From a virus: a stretch of 38,003 bases of DNA. Positions 30,274 to 38,003 of this stretch are shown here, piece after piece. The notes under the pieces are model-generated. The model had not been told where the DNA came from. It saw nothing but the letters and a program-made list of their open reading frames with translations, and searched no databases. Both the position numbers and the translations under genes were made by a program. Numbering within the stretch: the first letter of the stretch is position 1; each line of letters starts with the position of its first letter. The DNA is taken from IMG/VR virus record IMGVR_UViG_3300042115_000109, positions 1 through 38,003 of that record. One strand, written 5' to 3'.

Positions 30274-33200
30274 ACCGCGCCGAGCTGGCTGCTGTTGACG
30301 GCGTCGAGGCGGAACTGCTAGACGCCTGCGGTCGCCTGGTCATCACGCCGAACTTTGCGACCCTGGAAGGGCAACGCAATGTCCCGGCCGACCTGCTGCC
30401 GGGCGAGTCCTTGGCTTCGTTCCTGGAGCGTCACGTGCCGGGCATCCACTCCGGCGCTTGGGCGGTCAGCATCGCGCGCAGGACCGTGCCGCCGGCCATG
30501 TGGTCCCGCACGTTCCCGAAGCACGGGATGCTGATCGCCTGCCGCGCCACGGCCGGCAAGCAGGTCGTGGCCATCATCGCCATCGCCGTCCTCACGTTCT
30601 TCTCGGCGGGCATCGCAGCCGGCATCTATGGTGCTGTCGGTGGGACCTTCGTCGCGGCATCTGCCGGCGCCACGCTCGCCGCGATCCAGGCCGGCGTCGT
30701 CATCGCAGGGACTGCGCTGATCAACAAGGTGCTGGCGCCCAAGGTGCCCAGCGCGTCGAGCGCGCCTGGCGCGCGCGCCATCTACAGCCTGAGCGGCCAG
30801 CGCAACAGCGTCCGCCCGTACCAGCCGATCCCGACACTGTGGGGCGAGATGCGCGTCACCCCGGACGCCGCCAGCGCCGCCTACACCTGGTTTGAAGGGG
30901 ACGAGCAGTACCTGAGCCTGATCCTGCTGGGTGGGGTCAATGTGCACACCGCTTCCGACTTCACCGTCGGCGACTCGCCCCTCAGTGGCTACAGCGATGT
31001 GACGGTGTTCTGCAGCGGGTTCCCGGGCATGGCCAGCCAGGACATTCCCCTGTACAGCAACGCCGACAGCATCACCGGCGCCGAGCTGGAGAATGACGGG
31101 GCATGGGTGACGCGGACCAGCTCGCCCGATGCGATTGCGCTGCAGTTCGACTTCGAGGGCCAGCTGTACGACATCGGCGGCAAAGGGCAGACGCAGACCA
31201 ACAGCGTGCCGGTCTACATCGAGACGCGGCCGGTCGGCACGTCCGACTGGTCCCCGGCGTTGACGCAGACGCTGACCAATGCGACGGCGGACGTGATGCG
31301 TCGGACGTTCACCGTCCAGGTCGCGAAGGGCCAGTACGAAGTCCGCGTGCGCCTGGGCGCCCCGACCTGGGATCAGGGCGAGGGGAAAGACCAGTGCAAG
31401 ATCGGCTGGAACGTCTTGCGCACCATCCAGCCCGACGAGACCGACTACAGCGACTGGGGCCGTATCGGAATCAAGATCAAGGCCAGTGGCCAGATCTCTG
31501 GAAGCCTGGACACGGTGCGCGCAACCTACCGCGCCCGGCCGATGCCCATCTGGAACGGCTTGGCGTGGGCCACGGCAACCACGCGCGAGGACGGGCTGTC
31601 CAACCCCGGCGCCATCCTGCTGCAGACCATGCGCGGCGTGTACGCCAACGGCGAGCTGCAGTTCGGCTTTGGGCTTCCCGACGAGCAGATCGACATCGAG
31701 GGCCTGAAAGCCTTCATGCTCCACTGCACGGCCAATGGCTACACCTACGACAAGTGGGTGACCGACGCAGTGTCGCTCGGGCAGTTCTGCCAGGAGGTGG
31801 CGCTGGCGGGCATGGGCGAGTTCAGCTGGACGGACGGCAGCCGACCGACGGCGGTGTTCGTGTCCAGCGGCCAGCCGCTGTCCGGCGTGGCGAACATGGC
31901 CACCATGCTGAAGGCTTCCTTCGAGGTCTCCTACAGCCTGAGCAACGCTGCCGACGGCATCGAGTACCAGTACCTGGATCGCGACCGGAACTGGGAGACG
32001 CAGACGCTGCGCGTGGCCGCGCCCGGCGTCACCACGATGCTGAACCCGGCCCGCATCACCGGCGAAGGGGTCACCAGCGAGGCGCACGCGGCCATCATGG
32101 CGCGCTACCACCTCGCCCAGAGCCTGTACCAGTTCAAGACGATCAGCTACACGGCCGACATCGAGCATCTGGACTACCGTCGCCTGTCGCTGCTGTCCAT
32201 CAGCCACGACCTGACGCAGTGGGGCTACGGCGGGCGGCTGATGTCGGCGCAGACCGTGGCCGGCAAGGTGGTGCTGCAGCTGGATGAGCCGGTGCCGCCC
32301 ATGCCGCAGGCGTTCATTGGCGTCCGGCTGCCTGGTTACCGCGACTACCGCGTGTTCCAGGTCGAGGCGCTGGCGGCGGCATCCGACCAGGTGACGCTGG
32401 CGGATCCGTGGCCGGCTGGGCTGCCCCTGCCCGGCGCGACCACGGACGACCCGGCGCATGACACCCTGTGGTGCTACGACTTCAAGCCAACGCCCGGCTA
32501 CCGCGTGCGCGTGGTCAGCATGGAGCCCGAGGCGGACCTGAAGGGCGCGCGCATCTCCTGCGTGCCGGAAGGCCCGGAGTTCTGGGACTACGTCATCAAC
32601 GGGAACTATGTCCCGGCGCCGAACGGCTCGTCGCTGACGGCGAACCTGCCGGTCGCGAGCGGCCTGCAGATCACGCGATCGCGCGTGAAGGTGGGGGCAG
32701 GCTGGGAACACGAGCTGTCTGCGACCTGGGATGTGACCGGCAACTACGACCACGCCCAGGTGTGGGCGGGGCCCGTGGGCCAGCCGCTGGTGCTGATCGA
32801 CAGCAACGTGTATGGCACGCGGCTGGCCTGGCGCGTGCCTTCCGACACGACCTGGTCGGTCGAGGTGCGCCCGTTCGATGGCCTGGGCCGGATGGGCACG
32901 GCCGCGTCCATCATCTTCGTGGACCCGAGCGTGGTGGTCGGCGAGGTGGTAGGCCTGGCGGCGTTCGTGGAAACCAACGGCATCGTGCTCCGGTGGAGCG
33001 CGCCCCAAGGCATCGACGCCATCGACTACGCCACCACGCGGATCCGCAGGGGCCTGGCCGGCGCGACCTGGGAGACCGCAACGCCGGCATTCGAAGGCCG
33101 CACCGACAGCGTGAACCTTGGGTGGCTGCAAGCCGGCACGCACGTCTTCTTCGCGTCGCACATCAACACCGCGGGCGATGAGTCCGTGCCCGTGAGCACC

Positions 33201-36134
33201 GCCCTGCTGATCGAGGCGCCGAGCCAGCCGATCGTGACGGGCAAGGCCTTCGGGTTGCAGGCCGAGCTGTACTGGACCAACTCGGCCGGCACGCAGCCGC
33301 TGCGCCACTACGAAGTGCGCGTCGGCCCGATCTACAACGAAGCCGACGTGCGCACCACCACCGATGCGCTGGGCTACATCTACAGCACGCCGTCGGCGGG
33401 CGTCTACATGCACTGGGTGACGGCCATCGACATGGGCGGTAACCGCTCGGCGCCCGGCTATGTGGAGATCACGACGCTGCCGGACATCGGCGAGGCAATC
33501 GCCGAGCTGGAGGAGGGGCTGGACGAAGCGGTCCTGGCCATCGGCGCGAACACGGCCGACATTGGCGTGATCAACGCGCAGCTGGCCGACATTGCCGGCG
33601 CGGCCGAGTGGGATGTGGGCGCCACCTACAGCGAGGGCGGCATCGTCAAGCACGACGGCGGCCTGTTCCGCTCGCTGCAGGACGGCAACGTGGGCCACGC
33701 GCCGGACACCTCGCCCACCTGGTGGCAGAAGATCGGCGACTACGACACCCTCGGCGAGGCCGTGGCCGCGCATGCTGTGCAGCTCTCGGAGCAGGCGACC
33801 CGTATCGAGGCCACCGAGGACGGCCTGCAGGCCCAGACCGAGCGCGTCGATCTGCTGGCCACCACCGTGACGACGGCGCAGCAGCAGGCCATCAACGCCG
33901 CTGTGCAGGAGGAGGCGGAGGCCCTGTCCAGCGAGATCGCCGCGGAGGCCCAGGCGCGTCAGCAGGTGGTGGCGAACATCACCAGCGCGAGCAGTGCCAA
34001 CCTGGTCACCAACCCGACCTTCGACCCGGCTGGCTGGCGGTATGCGGCCGATCCGACGATCGCAACCGACTATTTCGCGCGTGGCGGCGCGGGTGTACCA
34101 GCCGGGGCGCCGTCGGCCCGCGTGCTGCGGCTGACCAAGGGCACGGCGCTGGGCGTCTGGTCGGGACACAACATGCGCTTCGGCATCAGTGCCGCAACGC
34201 TGGCCGAGGCGCGTCCCGGCGAGATCGTGGACTTCTCCGTTTCGGTTTGGGCGCCGACCGGCACAACGTCCAACGCAGTCCACGTGCAGATGTTTGCCGT
34301 CGATGCCGCAAACGCGTTGATTGCGGGCACCCTCACAACCAGGTCCTACAACGGTGCTGCTGGCGGCTGGCAGGTACTGTCGGGCGTGCTGACGCTGCCG
34401 GCCGGGACTGTCGCGTTCGCCGGGCACTTCGCCATCGGCGATGCGGCCCCGGCAGGTCAGGTGATGTGGGTCGCCGAGCCCGATGTGCGCAAGCGCAGCG
34501 CGAGCGCGCTGGTGCTGGGCGCCAGTGTGGCCACGACCTCGCAGGCCCTGGCCACGCTGGACGGCAAGGTGGCGGCCAGCTACACCGTCAGCGTGCAGGC
34601 CGGCAACCTGGTCGCTGGCATCCGCCTCGGCACCGATGGCGCCACGTCGGACTTCGTGGTCCTCAGCCACAAGTTCGCCTGGGCCTACCAGGCCACCGGG
34701 GAAGTGAAGTACGGGTTCGTGGCTGGCCTGATCAACGGCGTGCCGTCGTTTGGCCTGAACGGCAACATGTTCATCGACGGCACCGTGATGGCGCGCATGG
34801 TGGGCGCCGACCAGATCCGCGGCACGCACATCCGCGGCGAGGAGATCGAGGGCCGGCACGTCAAGACCGGATCGCTGACGGCAGACAAGGCCGCTTTCGG
34901 CGTCAGTGCCAACTTGATCCCCAACTCGGTGCTGGTGACCGACAGCGGCTGGTTCGCCGACAACGGCAATATCGGTACGGCGTGCGTGCTCGCGCTGGAC
35001 TATCCAGATGCAAATTGGCGCCCGGCAGGGGGGCACGCCCTGTGCATCCACCAGCCCAATGAGGTGAACGCTGGCGCCAATCTGGTGGCCCAGTGGTACA
35101 CCGAGTCCATCCCGGTTGAGGGCGGCAAGCGCTACCAGTTCTCAGGCTACACCGCGGCGCACCGTTGCACGGCCTACGTCATGGTGGCTTTCTACGATGC
35201 CGGGGGCACCTACCTGGGGGAGTGGAATGCGTCGGAAATGAACGCGGCCACCCACGGGGGCGGCGTAGCGCTGTCGGGCTACAAGCGCCTCGGCGGCTTC
35301 GTGACGTGCCCGGCTTCCTCGGCATCGTGCCGCTTCTTCCTGCGCAAGTTTCCGACCCATCCAGGTGGTGGCAACAGCTACGCATGGTTGACGCAGCCGA
35401 TGTTGGCCGCGGCCGGCGCCTATCAGACGGCGTTGTCGGAGTACGCGGCGGCCGGCGTTGGCACGTTCATCGACGAGTCCGGCATCCGGACATCCAGCCT
35501 GGGCGCGCTGTCTCGCGACCTGGGCCTGGTCGTGTACGGCCGCATGGTGTCGGCCGACGGGCGGATGACCATCGACCTGGACGGCAAGTCGCTGTACATG
35601 CTCAGCGCCGGCCGTCGCGTCGAGCTCAGCCCGAACAGCGGCTTCTACGTCGGCGATGACGCAGGCGCAGGCAACTTCCTGCGCTACAACATCAACACGG
35701 GCCAGCTGCTGCTGCGCGGGGCCTTCACGGCCGACACGATCAACGCTGTCTCGACGCTGAACATCGCTGGAGGGGCTGTCACCACCAAGCGTTTCGCCTC
35801 GTCGGGCGGCCTGGCTTCTCAGGGCATCACGATGGTTGCCGGTAGCTCAGGCGTCGTGATTCGTGGCGTCGTTCACGTCACGATCGTTCCGGTCGGCGAG
35901 GGCAATCCCGCCGAGCTGACAGTCGGCATATACCGTGATGCAAGCAATTCGGAACTCAGTACCGCTCGCGTTGGCCTGCCCATCGGTGGGCAGCAGATTC
36001 GGATGAGCATCCCTCTGGACGCTTTCGATGCGGCGCCCATTGCCGGCTGGAACACGTACTCGCTCCGGTTCATCGGGCCGTCCTCTGGCCAGCTACACGG
36101 ATCGACCATCACATTGGAAGGAGGGCAGCGGTGA
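30264..36134 (+). CDS. Tail tip / host-specificity protein (lambda J-like)
   Basis: The product has 1956 residues and starts at the ATG at 30264. Residues about 1-80 resemble a tip-attachment domain, about 95-155 form a hydrophobic helical stretch, and about 175-880 the J-type hub with IPTLWGEMRVTPDAASAAYT. Two FN3-like domains (about 890-1075) are followed by a coiled coil and a CBM5/12-like carbohydrate-binding module (WDVGATYSEGGIVKHDGGLF, about 1115-1160). More coiled coil leads to two CenC-like beta-sandwich domains (from about 1245 and 1547) around a DUF1983-type segment (about 1425-1530, GFVAGLING and FIDGTVMARMVGADQI), then a C-terminal receptor-binding region. It recognises the host surface. 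Domain limits are by eye. Confidence 0.88.
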   Translation: MELNRAELAAVDGVEAELLDACGRLVITPNFATLEGQRNVPADLLPGESLASFLERHVPGIHSGAWAVSIARRTVPPAMWSRTFPKHGMLIACRATAGKQVVAIIAIAVLTFFSAGIAAGIYGAVGGTFVAASAGATLAAIQAGVVIAGTALINKVLAPKVPSASSAPGARAIYSLSGQRNSVRPYQPIPTLWGEMRVTPDAASAAYTWFEGDEQYLSLILLGGVNVHTASDFTVGDSPLSGYSDVTVFCSGFPGMASQDIPLYSNADSITGAELENDGAWVTRTSSPDAIALQFDFEGQLYDIGGKGQTQTNSVPVYIETRPVGTSDWSPALTQTLTNATADVMRRTFTVQVAKGQYEVRVRLGAPTWDQGEGKDQCKIGWNVLRTIQPDETDYSDWGRIGIKIKASGQISGSLDTVRATYRARPMPIWNGLAWATATTREDGLSNPGAILLQTMRGVYANGELQFGFGLPDEQIDIEGLKAFMLHCTANGYTYDKWVTDAVSLGQFCQEVALAGMGEFSWTDGSRPTAVFVSSGQPLSGVANMATMLKASFEVSYSLSNAADGIEYQYLDRDRNWETQTLRVAAPGVTTMLNPARITGEGVTSEAHAAIMARYHLAQSLYQFKTISYTADIEHLDYRRLSLLSISHDLTQWGYGGRLMSAQTVAGKVVLQLDEPVPPMPQAFIGVRLPGYRDYRVFQVEALAAASDQVTLADPWPAGLPLPGATTDDPAHDTLWCYDFKPTPGYRVRVVSMEPEADLKGARISCVPEGPEFWDYVINGNYVPAPNGSSLTANLPVASGLQITRSRVKVGAGWEHELSATWDVTGNYDHAQVWAGPVGQPLVLIDSNVYGTRLAWRVPSDTTWSVEVRPFDGLGRMGTAASIIFVDPSVVVGEVVGLAAFVETNGIVLRWSAPQGIDAIDYATTRIRRGLAGATWETATPAFEGRTDSVNLGWLQAGTHVFFASHINTAGDESVPVSTALLIEAPSQPIVTGKAFGLQAELYWTNSAGTQPLRHYEVRVGPIYNEADVRTTTDALGYIYSTPSAGVYMHWVTAIDMGGNRSAPGYVEITTLPDIGEAIAELEEGLDEAVLAIGANTADIGVINAQLADIAGAAEWDVGATYSEGGIVKHDGGLFRSLQDGNVGHAPDTSPTWWQKIGDYDTLGEAVAAHAVQLSEQATRIEATEDGLQAQTERVDLLATTVTTAQQQAINAAVQEEAEALSSEIAAEAQARQQVVANITSASSANLVTNPTFDPAGWRYAADPTIATDYFARGGAGVPAGAPSARVLRLTKGTALGVWSGHNMRFGISAATLAEARPGEIVDFSVSVWAPTGTTSNAVHVQMFAVDAANALIAGTLTTRSYNGAAGGWQVLSGVLTLPAGTVAFAGHFAIGDAAPAGQVMWVAEPDVRKRSASALVLGASVATTSQALATLDGKVAASYTVSVQAGNLVAGIRLGTDGATSDFVVLSHKFAWAYQATGEVKYGFVAGLINGVPSFGLNGNMFIDGTVMARMVGADQIRGTHIRGEEIEGRHVKTGSLTADKAAFGVSANLIPNSVLVTDSGWFADNGNIGTACVLALDYPDANWRPAGGHALCIHQPNEVNAGANLVAQWYTESIPVEGGKRYQFSGYTAAHRCTAYVMVAFYDAGGTYLGEWNASEMNAATHGGGVALSGYKRLGGFVTCPASSASCRFFLRKFPTHPGGGNSYAWLTQPMLAAAGAYQTALSEYAAAGVGTFIDESGIRTSSLGALSRDLGLVVYGRMVSADGRMTIDLDGKSLYMLSAGRRVELSPNSGFYVGDDAGAGNFLRYNINTGQLLLRGAFTADTINAVSTLNIAGGAVTTKRFASSGGLASQGITMVAGSSGVVIRGVVHVTIVPVGEGNPAELTVGIYRDASNSELSTARVGLPIGGQQIRMSIPLDAFDAAPIAGWNTYSLRFIGPSSGQLHGSTITLEGGQR

Positions 36135-36724
36135 ATTTTTGGATCGAACACGACGCGGAAGGCCGCGTTCTGGCCGCCTACGTTGGCGCAGGTGAACAGC
36201 GGGCTCTTCAAGGCGGCATCCTCGCTGAGGTGGACCGCCTGCGTAACCCGGCGCAGTGCCTGTACATAGACGGGGTGGTTCTGGATCTCGGGCCGGCGCC
36301 ATCGGATCGGCACGTGCTGGACGTCGAGGCGCGCGCTTGGGTGGTTCCGGGTGTCTCCGAACTAGAGCTCGCCCAGGCGGCGAAATGGAGCCAGGTCAAG
36401 GCTGAGCGCGATCGGTTGGAGACGTCGGGCTTCCCATACCTGGGCAAGTGGATCGACAGCGACGCCCGCAGCGTGCAGCGGATCACTGGGGCGGTGCAGG
36501 CTGCCCAGGCAGCGCTGGCTGCTGGCGCGGCCTTCGAGATCGGCTGGACGTGCGCCGACGACAGCGTGCTCGAGCTGGATGCCCAGCAGATGTTGGGCAT
36601 GACCGTCGCCCTGGCCAACCACGCCAACGCGCTGCACGTCGTCGCCCGCGATCTGCGCGAGTTCATCTACGCCGAGGACGCAACAGTCGCCAGCGTGGCC
36701 GCCGTCGCCTGGCCCGCCGAGTAG
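36131..36724 (+). CDS. DUF4376 tail-fibre-associated protein
   Basis: The 197-residue protein starts at a GTG overlapping the tip gene's stop (GTGA). Residues about 95-190 match DUF4376: ERDRLETSGFPYLGKWIDSD, then SVQRITGAVQAAQAAL and GWTCADDSVLELDAQQML. Such domains are common at the ends of tail fibres and in fibre assembly proteins. It may cap or help fold the tip protein's receptor-binding end. A terminator follows. Confidence 0.82.
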   Translation: MNFWIEHDAEGRVLAAYVGAGEQRALQGGILAEVDRLRNPAQCLYIDGVVLDLGPAPSDRHVLDVEARAWVVPGVSELELAQAAKWSQVKAERDRLETSGFPYLGKWIDSDARSVQRITGAVQAAQAALAAGAAFEIGWTCADDSVLELDAQQMLGMTVALANHANALHVVARDLREFIYAEDATVASVAAVAWPAE

Positions 36725-36743
36725 TCACCAAGGTTTCCAGTTC

Positions 36744-36771
36744 AAGCCGCCCACCGAGGCGGCTTTTCTTT
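36744..36771 (+). terminator. Terminator between tail and lysis genes
   Basis: AGCCGCC (36745-36751) pairs with GGCGGCT (36758-36764) around CACCGA and is followed by TTTCTTTT. It lies 20 bases after the DUF4376 gene and 17 bases before the holin ATG, separating the tail and lysis transcripts. Confidence 0.8.
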
Positions 36772-36787
36772 TGCCCGAAAGGCTCCC

Positions 36788-37114
36788 ATGAAGAAGAAGT
36801 TGTCGGCCGCGCTCGCTGCGGTCCTGGCGTTCCTTGCCCCGCGCAGTGCTGAGGCCGAGGTCGCCGCCGCGGCCGCCGCATCCAAGGGCATGTACACCGG
36901 CGCTGGTGTGTCCCTTGTCGGCGGTACGGCGTTGTCGAGCGACCTGCTGGGTTGGGCCGGTTTCGTTGTGGCAGTGGCCGGCTTTGCACTGAACGCCTGG
37001 TTCAAGTGGGACGCCCGCCGACGCGCCAAGCGCGAGCACACCGCCCGCATGCAGCGCATCCTCGGCGGACATCGCACAGATACCGACCTGCTGCCGCTCG
37101 GGGAAGACGATTGA
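36788..37114 (+). CDS. Holin
   Basis: The 108-residue protein has two hydrophobic segments, an N-terminal one (KLSAALAAVLAFLAP, about 4-20) that may act as a signal-anchor, and a second at about 52-72 (LLGWAGFVVAVAGFALNAWF). A very basic C-terminal tail follows (KWDARRRAKREHTARMQR). This is the usual layout of pinholin/class II-type holins in Burkholderiales phages. It would permeabilise or depolarise the inner membrane. Its stop overlaps the endolysin start (TTGA). Confidence 0.8.
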   Translation: MKKKLSAALAAVLAFLAPRSAEAEVAAAAAASKGMYTGAGVSLVGGTALSSDLLGWAGFVVAVAGFALNAWFKWDARRRAKREHTARMQRILGGHRTDTDLLPLGEDD

Positions 37115-37707
37115 ACGCAGCGCTGCGCAACAAGCTGCTGGCCGTGGCCGCCAGTGTGGCCCTGGCCAGCGGCACGGCCTATGTGGCCAGCCAGCAGCCT
37201 AGCGCTGAGGTCCTGCTGGCCATGGAGCTGGGCGCGCACTTCGAGAGCAGCGGCCGGCACATCGGCACGCCGTACGTGGACCGGCTCGGCCGCGGTCAGC
37301 CGCTCACGGTCTGCAATGGCATCACCGGGCCCGAGGTGGTGGCCGGCCGGCAGTACAGCCGCGAGGACTGCAAGCGGCTGGAGCTGCCGCGCTACCGCGA
37401 GGCGGAGAAGCAAGCCAAGGCCCGGCTGCGGCACTGGGGCACCTACAACGCCTGGGTACGCGCATCGTTCATCGACATGGTGTTCAACCTGGGGCCATCG
37501 GCCCTGGACGGCACCACGATCCAGCGCCTGGCGAACGCGGGCGACCTGGCCGGCGCGTGTGCTCAGATGCCGCGCTGGGTCTACGGCACGGTGGCCGGCC
37601 AGCGCGCCCGGCTGCCCGGTCTCGTGGACCGCCGCGACACCACGCGCGAGCTGTGTGCGGAGTGGGGCAGGGACGGCCACTTCTCGGCCGGCCTGCTGGC
37701 GCCATGA
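37111..37707 (+). CDS. Endolysin with SAR-type N-terminus (lysozyme family)
   Basis: The product has 198 residues if the TTG at 37111 (overlapping the holin stop) is the start. Residues about 9-27 (LLAVAASVALASGTAYVAS) form a weakly hydrophobic Ala/Gly-rich segment like signal-arrest-release domains. The likely catalytic triad is Glu45 (HFESSG), Asp57 (PYVDRLG) and Thr66 (LTVCNG), as in phage 21/P1-type muramidases, but Glu and Asp are 12 residues apart, wider than in T4 lysozyme. Cys68 could take part in activation. It would be exported by Sec and released when the holin depolarises the membrane. Confidence 0.82.
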   Translation: MNAALRNKLLAVAASVALASGTAYVASQQPSAEVLLAMELGAHFESSGRHIGTPYVDRLGRGQPLTVCNGITGPEVVAGRQYSREDCKRLELPRYREAEKQAKARLRHWGTYNAWVRASFIDMVFNLGPSALDGTTIQRLANAGDLAGACAQMPRWVYGTVAGQRARLPGLVDRRDTTRELCAEWGRDGHFSAGLLAP

Positions 37708-38003
37708 AGGTGCCGCGCTGGCTGTCGGCGCTTGGCCGCCGCATACGGGCGCCGCTATGGATCTGGTGGAACCTGGCCACGGCCGCACTCGGCCACCGCG
37801 TTGGTCACTTCGCCGACCGCCGCGGCACCTCGCTCGCTCGTCGGCTGGCCTGGCGCGTCCTGCTGACGATGGCGCTGCTGGTCAAGGCACCCGCCATGTT
37901 CGTCCTGGCCCTGCTGCTGGCTGCGCTGCTGGCGCTGGGCGTGCCCACCGGCCTGCTGGGCACCTACCTGTACGGCTCGCTGCGCGAGATCTGGAGGGAC
38001 TGA
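37704..38003 (+). CDS. Small membrane protein of the lysis cassette
   Basis: The 99-residue protein overlaps the endolysin stop (ATGA) and ends on the last base of the window. It has a basic N-terminus (KVPRWLSALGRRIR), a first weakly hydrophobic Trp-rich stretch (about 17-30) and a strong hydrophobic region (about 50-90, VLLTMALLVKAPAMFVLALL onwards). Its position is that of an inner-membrane spanin, but it lacks the long periplasmic coiled coil expected of Rz. It could be an antiholin, a second holin or a host-modifying protein. Confidence 0.65.
   Translation: MKVPRWLSALGRRIRAPLWIWWNLATAALGHRVGHFADRRGTSLARRLAWRVLLTMALLVKAPAMFVLALLLAALLALGVPTGLLGTYLYGSLREIWRD

Larger units (their letters stand above)
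457..38003. mobile_element. Partial HK97/lambda-type siphophage genome (prophage or temperate phage)
   Basis: The order of modules is lysogeny switch, replication, late regulator, cargo, packaging, head, tail and lysis, all reading rightward except the repressor and part of the cargo. Large and small terminase, prohead protease, major capsid, portal, tape measure, tail-tip protein, holin and endolysin are all intact, so the element looks functional. A long-tailed siphophage is inferred from the tape measure, the frameshifted tail chaperones and the lambda J-like tip protein; no contractile sheath gene is present. Integrase, excisionase and attachment sites were not found, so both true ends lie outside the window. 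The left limit is arbitrary: the truncated gene at 1-207 may also belong to the element. Confidence 0.93.

Noticed and set aside
30318-35051. A 1577-codon open frame on the minus strand opposite the tail tip gene
   Set aside because: The plus-strand J-like protein is clearly real; high GC at wobble positions removes stops on the other strand. The antisense product is His/Arg/Gly-rich with no domain.
1-38003. CRISPR array, insertion sequence, integrase or attachment site
   Set aside because: No regularly spaced repeats, transposase or recombinase reading was seen; the true phage ends are probably outside the window.

Overview
The window is most of a tailed-phage genome of the HK97/lambda type (a long, flexible-tailed siphophage by its gene content), almost certainly a prophage or temperate phage of a GC-rich betaproteobacterium of the order Burkholderiales. 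The grounds are a GC-rich coding bias throughout, a divergent CI/Cro switch, a complete head and tail block, and two clear PEP-CTERM (exosortase substrate) genes. PEP-CTERM proteins are typical of Gram-negative, exopolysaccharide-producing, mostly environmental bacteria. No integrase, att site or tRNA was found, so the ends of the element lie outside the window. The last base of the window is the last base of a stop codon.

Layout. 1-207: start of a leftward exported protein, cut by the window edge. 457-2053: lysogeny control, with a CI-like repressor (leftward), an operator/promoter region with repeated TAAACG half-sites, a Cro-like protein, an uncertain small gene and a CII (CP76)-type regulator. 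2170-6015: early genes, with a lambda-O-like replication protein carrying in-frame tandem repeats, a T7 gp4-like primase-helicase, a small unknown gene and a Q-like late regulator. 6024-11947: a cargo region with genes on both strands, several terminators and long gaps. It holds two lipoproteins, two PEP-CTERM proteins, a Gln/Asn-rich protein, a DUF2441-like (possibly ADP-ribosyltransferase-fold) protein and a membrane protein. 11950-15301: HNH protein, possible cos region, small and large terminase, prohead protease. 15422-21256: capsid, two small genes, portal, a collagen-like protein and four head-tail connector genes. 21353-36724: tail tube, a 1144-residue tail protein with an SGNH-esterase-like domain, tail assembly chaperones made by a -1 frameshift, tape measure, tail-tip genes, a 1956-residue tip/host-specificity protein and a DUF4376 protein. 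36788-38003: holin, SAR-type endolysin and a small membrane protein.

Working together: CI and Cro compete for the 898-985 region. CII, the replication genes and the Q-like protein form a rightward early operon with mostly 4-base stop/start overlaps. The head, tail and lysis genes form a rightward late operon, also tightly coupled and broken only by a few hairpins or terminators. The cargo lies between the late regulator and the packaging genes and is the part most likely to serve the lysogenic host (surface proteins, possible defence).

Most notable: a textbook A AAA AAC slippery site followed 3 bases later by a perfect 10-bp stem in the tail chaperone gene; the esterase-like tail protein between tube and chaperone; PEP-CTERM genes as phage cargo, one with a sigma-54-like promoter; and capsid placed before portal.
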